DNA from: Microvirga soli
GTDB taxonomy: Bacteria; Pseudomonadota; Alphaproteobacteria; Rhizobiales; Beijerinckiaceae
DNA: 64,000 nt
Direction of reading: 5' to 3'
Assembly (NCBI RefSeq): GCF_016734765.1
Contig: NZ_JAERQE010000008.1
Span: forward strand, 1-64,000
Below, piece after piece: positions 62,046 through 64,000 of this stretch. The translations under genes and the position numbers were made by a program. The stretch's first letter is position 1. Each line of letters starts with the position of its first letter. The notes under the pieces are model-generated. The model had not been told where the DNA came from. It saw only the letters and a program-made list of their open reading frames with translations, and ran no database searches.

Positions 62046-63013
62046 CGCGGATCCTCACCGAGGCGCACGCGGCCCGCCGCCAGGGTGATGACGACGATGA
62101 GCGCGATGATGAGAAAAATCAGCGTGGATGCGGCGGAACCCAAGCCGACCTCCTGGAAATCCACGAGCTGCTGGCGCGCATAGATCGACATGGACGCCGT
62201 GTCCCGCGAGTTCGAGGTCAGCACATAGATGAGGTCGAACACGCGAAGCGCATCGAGGCTGCGGAAGATCACCGCCACCAGCAGCGCCGGCTTGATCAGC
62301 GGCAGGGTGATGCGGAAGAACACCCGGGTGGGAGACACGCCGTCCACCTTGGCGGCCTCATAGATATCCTGCGGCAGCATCTGCAGGGCCGCCAGGATAA
62401 GCAGGGCCATGAAGGAGGTGTGCTTCCAGACATCCACCGCGACGGCGGCCCAGAGCGCCGTATCCGCATTGGCCGTCCAGGTCATGGGCGCGGCGATCAG
62501 GCCGGCACGCAGCAGCATGTCGTTGATGACGCCGAACTGGTCGTGCAGCATCCAGTTCCACATCTTGGCGGACACGATGGTCGGGATCGCCCAAGGGATG
62601 AGAATGATCGCCCGCATGAGGCCCCGACCGGGGAAGGTGGCATTGAGGATTAGCGCCACGATGATCCCGAGCACCGTCTCAATGGATACGGACACGAGGG
62701 TGAACCACACCGTGTTCCACACGGATTGCCACCAGTCGGGATCGGTCAGAAGCCCGAGCCACTCGCCATCATAATTGGCAAGGTAGTTCTCGAAGCCGAT
62801 GAACTCGTAGTCACTCAGGTTATTGAGATTGGCGTCGGTAAAGCTGAACCAGATCGTCCGCGCCAGGGGCCATCCGGCGATGAGCGCGAGGATGATCAGG
62901 CTCGGGGCGATGAAGAGCCATGCAGACCGGATGCGCGAGCGCGTCAGCGATGAGCGGCGCCTCCGTGCTGCAACACGCACGAAGACGTCTCCTTGAGCGA
63001 CCGCGCCGGCCAT
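62042..63013 (-). CDS. CUT1 sugar ABC transporter permease (MalF type)
   Basis: The 323-residue inner-membrane protein has a basic N-terminus, about six helices starting with AWLFIAPSLIILALIAGWPL, and the EAA loop YEAAKVDGVSPTRVFFRITL (about residues 227-246). It starts two bases after the binding-protein stop and overlaps the next permease by 4 bp. Confidence 0.92.
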   Translation of the reverse strand: MAGAVAQGDVFVRVAARRRRSSLTRSRIRSAWLFIAPSLIILALIAGWPLARTIWFSFTDANLNNLSDYEFIGFENYLANYDGEWLGLLTDPDWWQSVWNTVWFTLVSVSIETVLGIIVALILNATFPGRGLMRAIILIPWAIPTIVSAKMWNWMLHDQFGVINDMLLRAGLIAAPMTWTANADTALWAAVAVDVWKHTSFMALLILAALQMLPQDIYEAAKVDGVSPTRVFFRITLPLIKPALLVAVIFRSLDALRVFDLIYVLTSNSRDTASMSIYARQQLVDFQEVGLGSAASTLIFLIIALIVVITLAAGRVRLGEDPR

Positions 63014-63015
63014 GC

Positions 63016-64000
63016 TTACTTCCAGCCGTCCCGCTTGATCCGCTTCAGGTCACGGTCGAGGCGGCTCAGTGCCTGGGCAGGTTCGGCCCGCTTCGACAGT
63101 ACCTGATGCACCGCGTTGAAGAATTCGGTCGAGACCTTGTTGTAGTTCTGGCCGGTTGCCGTAGCCGGGCGCGCCACCGCATTGGTGAAAACATCCACGA
63201 GATCACCGATGAACGGGTTGGCCTTGGCGATGTCCGCATCGCTGTAGAGGGACACGATGGTGGGGTTGAAGGAACCCTCCACGGCCCGGCGCTTCTGTTC
63301 CTGCTGACCCGTCAGATAGAGGACGAGATCCGTCGCGGCATCGGCGTTCTTGGAATACTTCGACACGGCGAGAAGCTGGCCGCCCAGCGTGCCCGCGTTG
63401 CGCCCATCTGCGCCGCCCTTCGGGAGTGGCGCAATGCCGACCTTGCCTTTGATGGTGCTGTCGGCGCCTTGCGCCAGCGCCCACGCATAGGGCCAGTTGC
63501 GCATGAAGGCGGCGTTGCCGGACTGGAAGACGCCGCGGGATTCCTCTTCCGTGTAGTTGAGCACGCCTTCCGGCGTGACGGTGCCGACCCACCCGGCGGC
63601 GGCCTTTAGGGCTTCCGCTGCTTTCGGGTTCTCGATGGTGACGTCGCCCTTGTCGTCGATGATCGTACCGCCGCCGAACGAGGCCACCCATTCCAGCGCA
63701 TTGGTAGTCAGACCCTCATAGGCGCGGCCCTGCCAGACATAGCCCCAGAAGTCGCCGCGCCCGTCCTTGCGCTCGCCGTCCTGGATCATGCGGGCAGTCT
63801 CGGTGAGGTCGGCCCAGGTCTGCGGCACGGGGCGCTTGTACTTGTCGAGGAGGTCCTGCCGGTAATAGAGCAGGCCTGCATCGGCGAACCAAGGCATGGC
63901 CATGAGCCTGCCGTTGACCCGGCTCGTCTCGACCATGGCAGGCAGGTGATCGTCGATGTCGGCCTGGCCCTTGGCGGTCAGGTCCATGAGATGATCGGCG
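63016..64000 (-). CDS. CUT1 sugar ABC transporter binding protein (5' end outside window)
   Basis: The visible 328 codons encode the C-terminal part of an extracellular solute-binding protein: MAMPWFADAGLLYYRQDLLD, PQTWADLTETARMIQDGE, VFQSGNAAFMRNWPYAWALA and GTLGGQLLAVSKYSKNADAA. The frame stays open to the last base (in-frame codons for ADHL precede the Met at 63987), so that Met is internal and the signal peptide lies beyond 64000. Substrate is probably a sugar or alpha-glucoside/trehalose-type compound; not determinable. Confidence 0.9.
   Translation of the reverse strand, partial: ADHLMDLTAKGQADIDDHLPAMVETSRVNGRLMAMPWFADAGLLYYRQDLLDKYKRPVPQTWADLTETARMIQDGERKDGRGDFWGYVWQGRAYEGLTTNALEWVASFGGGTIIDDKGDVTIENPKAAEALKAAAGWVGTVTPEGVLNYTEEESRGVFQSGNAAFMRNWPYAWALAQGADSTIKGKVGIAPLPKGGADGRNAGTLGGQLLAVSKYSKNADAATDLVLYLTGQQEQKRRAVEGSFNPTIVSLYSDADIAKANPFIGDLVDVFTNAVARPATATGQNYNKVSTEFFNAVHQVLSKRAEPAQALSRLDRDLKRIKRDGWK

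Noticed and set aside
1..64000. CRISPR arrays, phage genes, toxin-antitoxin pairs, complete insertion sequences
   Set aside because: Looked for regular spaced repeats, integrases, transposases and paired small toxin/antitoxin genes; none was supported.

Overview
The window is GC-rich chromosomal DNA of an alphaproteobacterium of the order Hyphomicrobiales (Rhizobiales). The gene set fits Methylobacteriaceae (Microvirga/Methylobacterium-like): an Omp25/31-type beta-barrel, a DUF6894 protein, a HisKA_2 sensor kinase, EcfG-type promoters, candidate Irr (ICE-like) iron boxes, an O2-dependent cobalamin pathway and Rhizobiales palindromic repeats. The genus is inference; the class and order are well supported. 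No phage, CRISPR array or intact insertion sequence was seen.

Layout. 1-4 kb: a small RTX protein, a secreted basic protein, candidate small ORFs and an ABC-F ATPase. 4-9.5 kb: a Crp/Fnr regulator, a DMT exporter, and a TetR gene divergent from an EmrA/EmrB efflux pair with a perfect palindromic operator between them. 9.6-12.5 kb: a PotGHI polyamine ABC transporter without its binding protein. 12.5-16 kb: an AsmA-like protein and a two-subunit 3-oxoacid CoA-transferase. 16-20 kb: a ferric iron ABC permease and binding protein behind two iron-box-like repeats, then a membrane cNMP-binding protein. 20-23 kb: pentapeptide-repeat, HTH and outer-membrane genes, two candidate small RNAs, and an EcfG promoter driving one of them. 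23-32 kb: a branched-chain-amino-acid-type (Liv) ABC transporter flanked by two acyl-CoA/aryl-CoA ligases. 33-35.4 kb: a GAF-PAS-HisKA_2 kinase behind an EcfG promoter, divergent from a single-domain response regulator.

35.4-55.3 kb is a nearly complete adenosylcobalamin gene region. A B12 riboswitch heads the long minus-strand unit hupE-DUF1636-cobW-cobN-cobG-cobH-cobI-cobJ. cobK faces it; cobL-cobE-cobM and cobA-cobB are further minus-strand units; cbiD, cobO-cobQ and cobC are on the plus strand; cobD is on the minus strand. Together they run from uroporphyrinogen III through ring contraction, cobalt insertion (CobN only; no CobS/CobT here), adenosylation, amidation and aminopropanol attachment. 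CbiD stands where CobF acts in Pseudomonas denitrificans. cobN carries a Rhizobiales palindromic element that is translated in frame.

55.3-64 kb: small genes of unknown function (some too short for usual ORF cut-offs), a candidate minus-strand small RNA, tRNA-Gln(CUG), a second small RTX protein, ruvX, and a CUT1 sugar ABC transporter whose binding-protein gene runs off the window end.

Most notable observations: (1) a consensus EcfG promoter directly upstream of a roughly 70-nt terminator-ended RNA with a C-rich loop; (2) a second EcfG promoter in front of the HisKA_2 kinase; (3) the palindromic element inside cobN; (4) the paired iron boxes; (5) palindromic repeats that supply the stop codons of two unrelated genes. 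I found no convincing wholly new multi-gene system.
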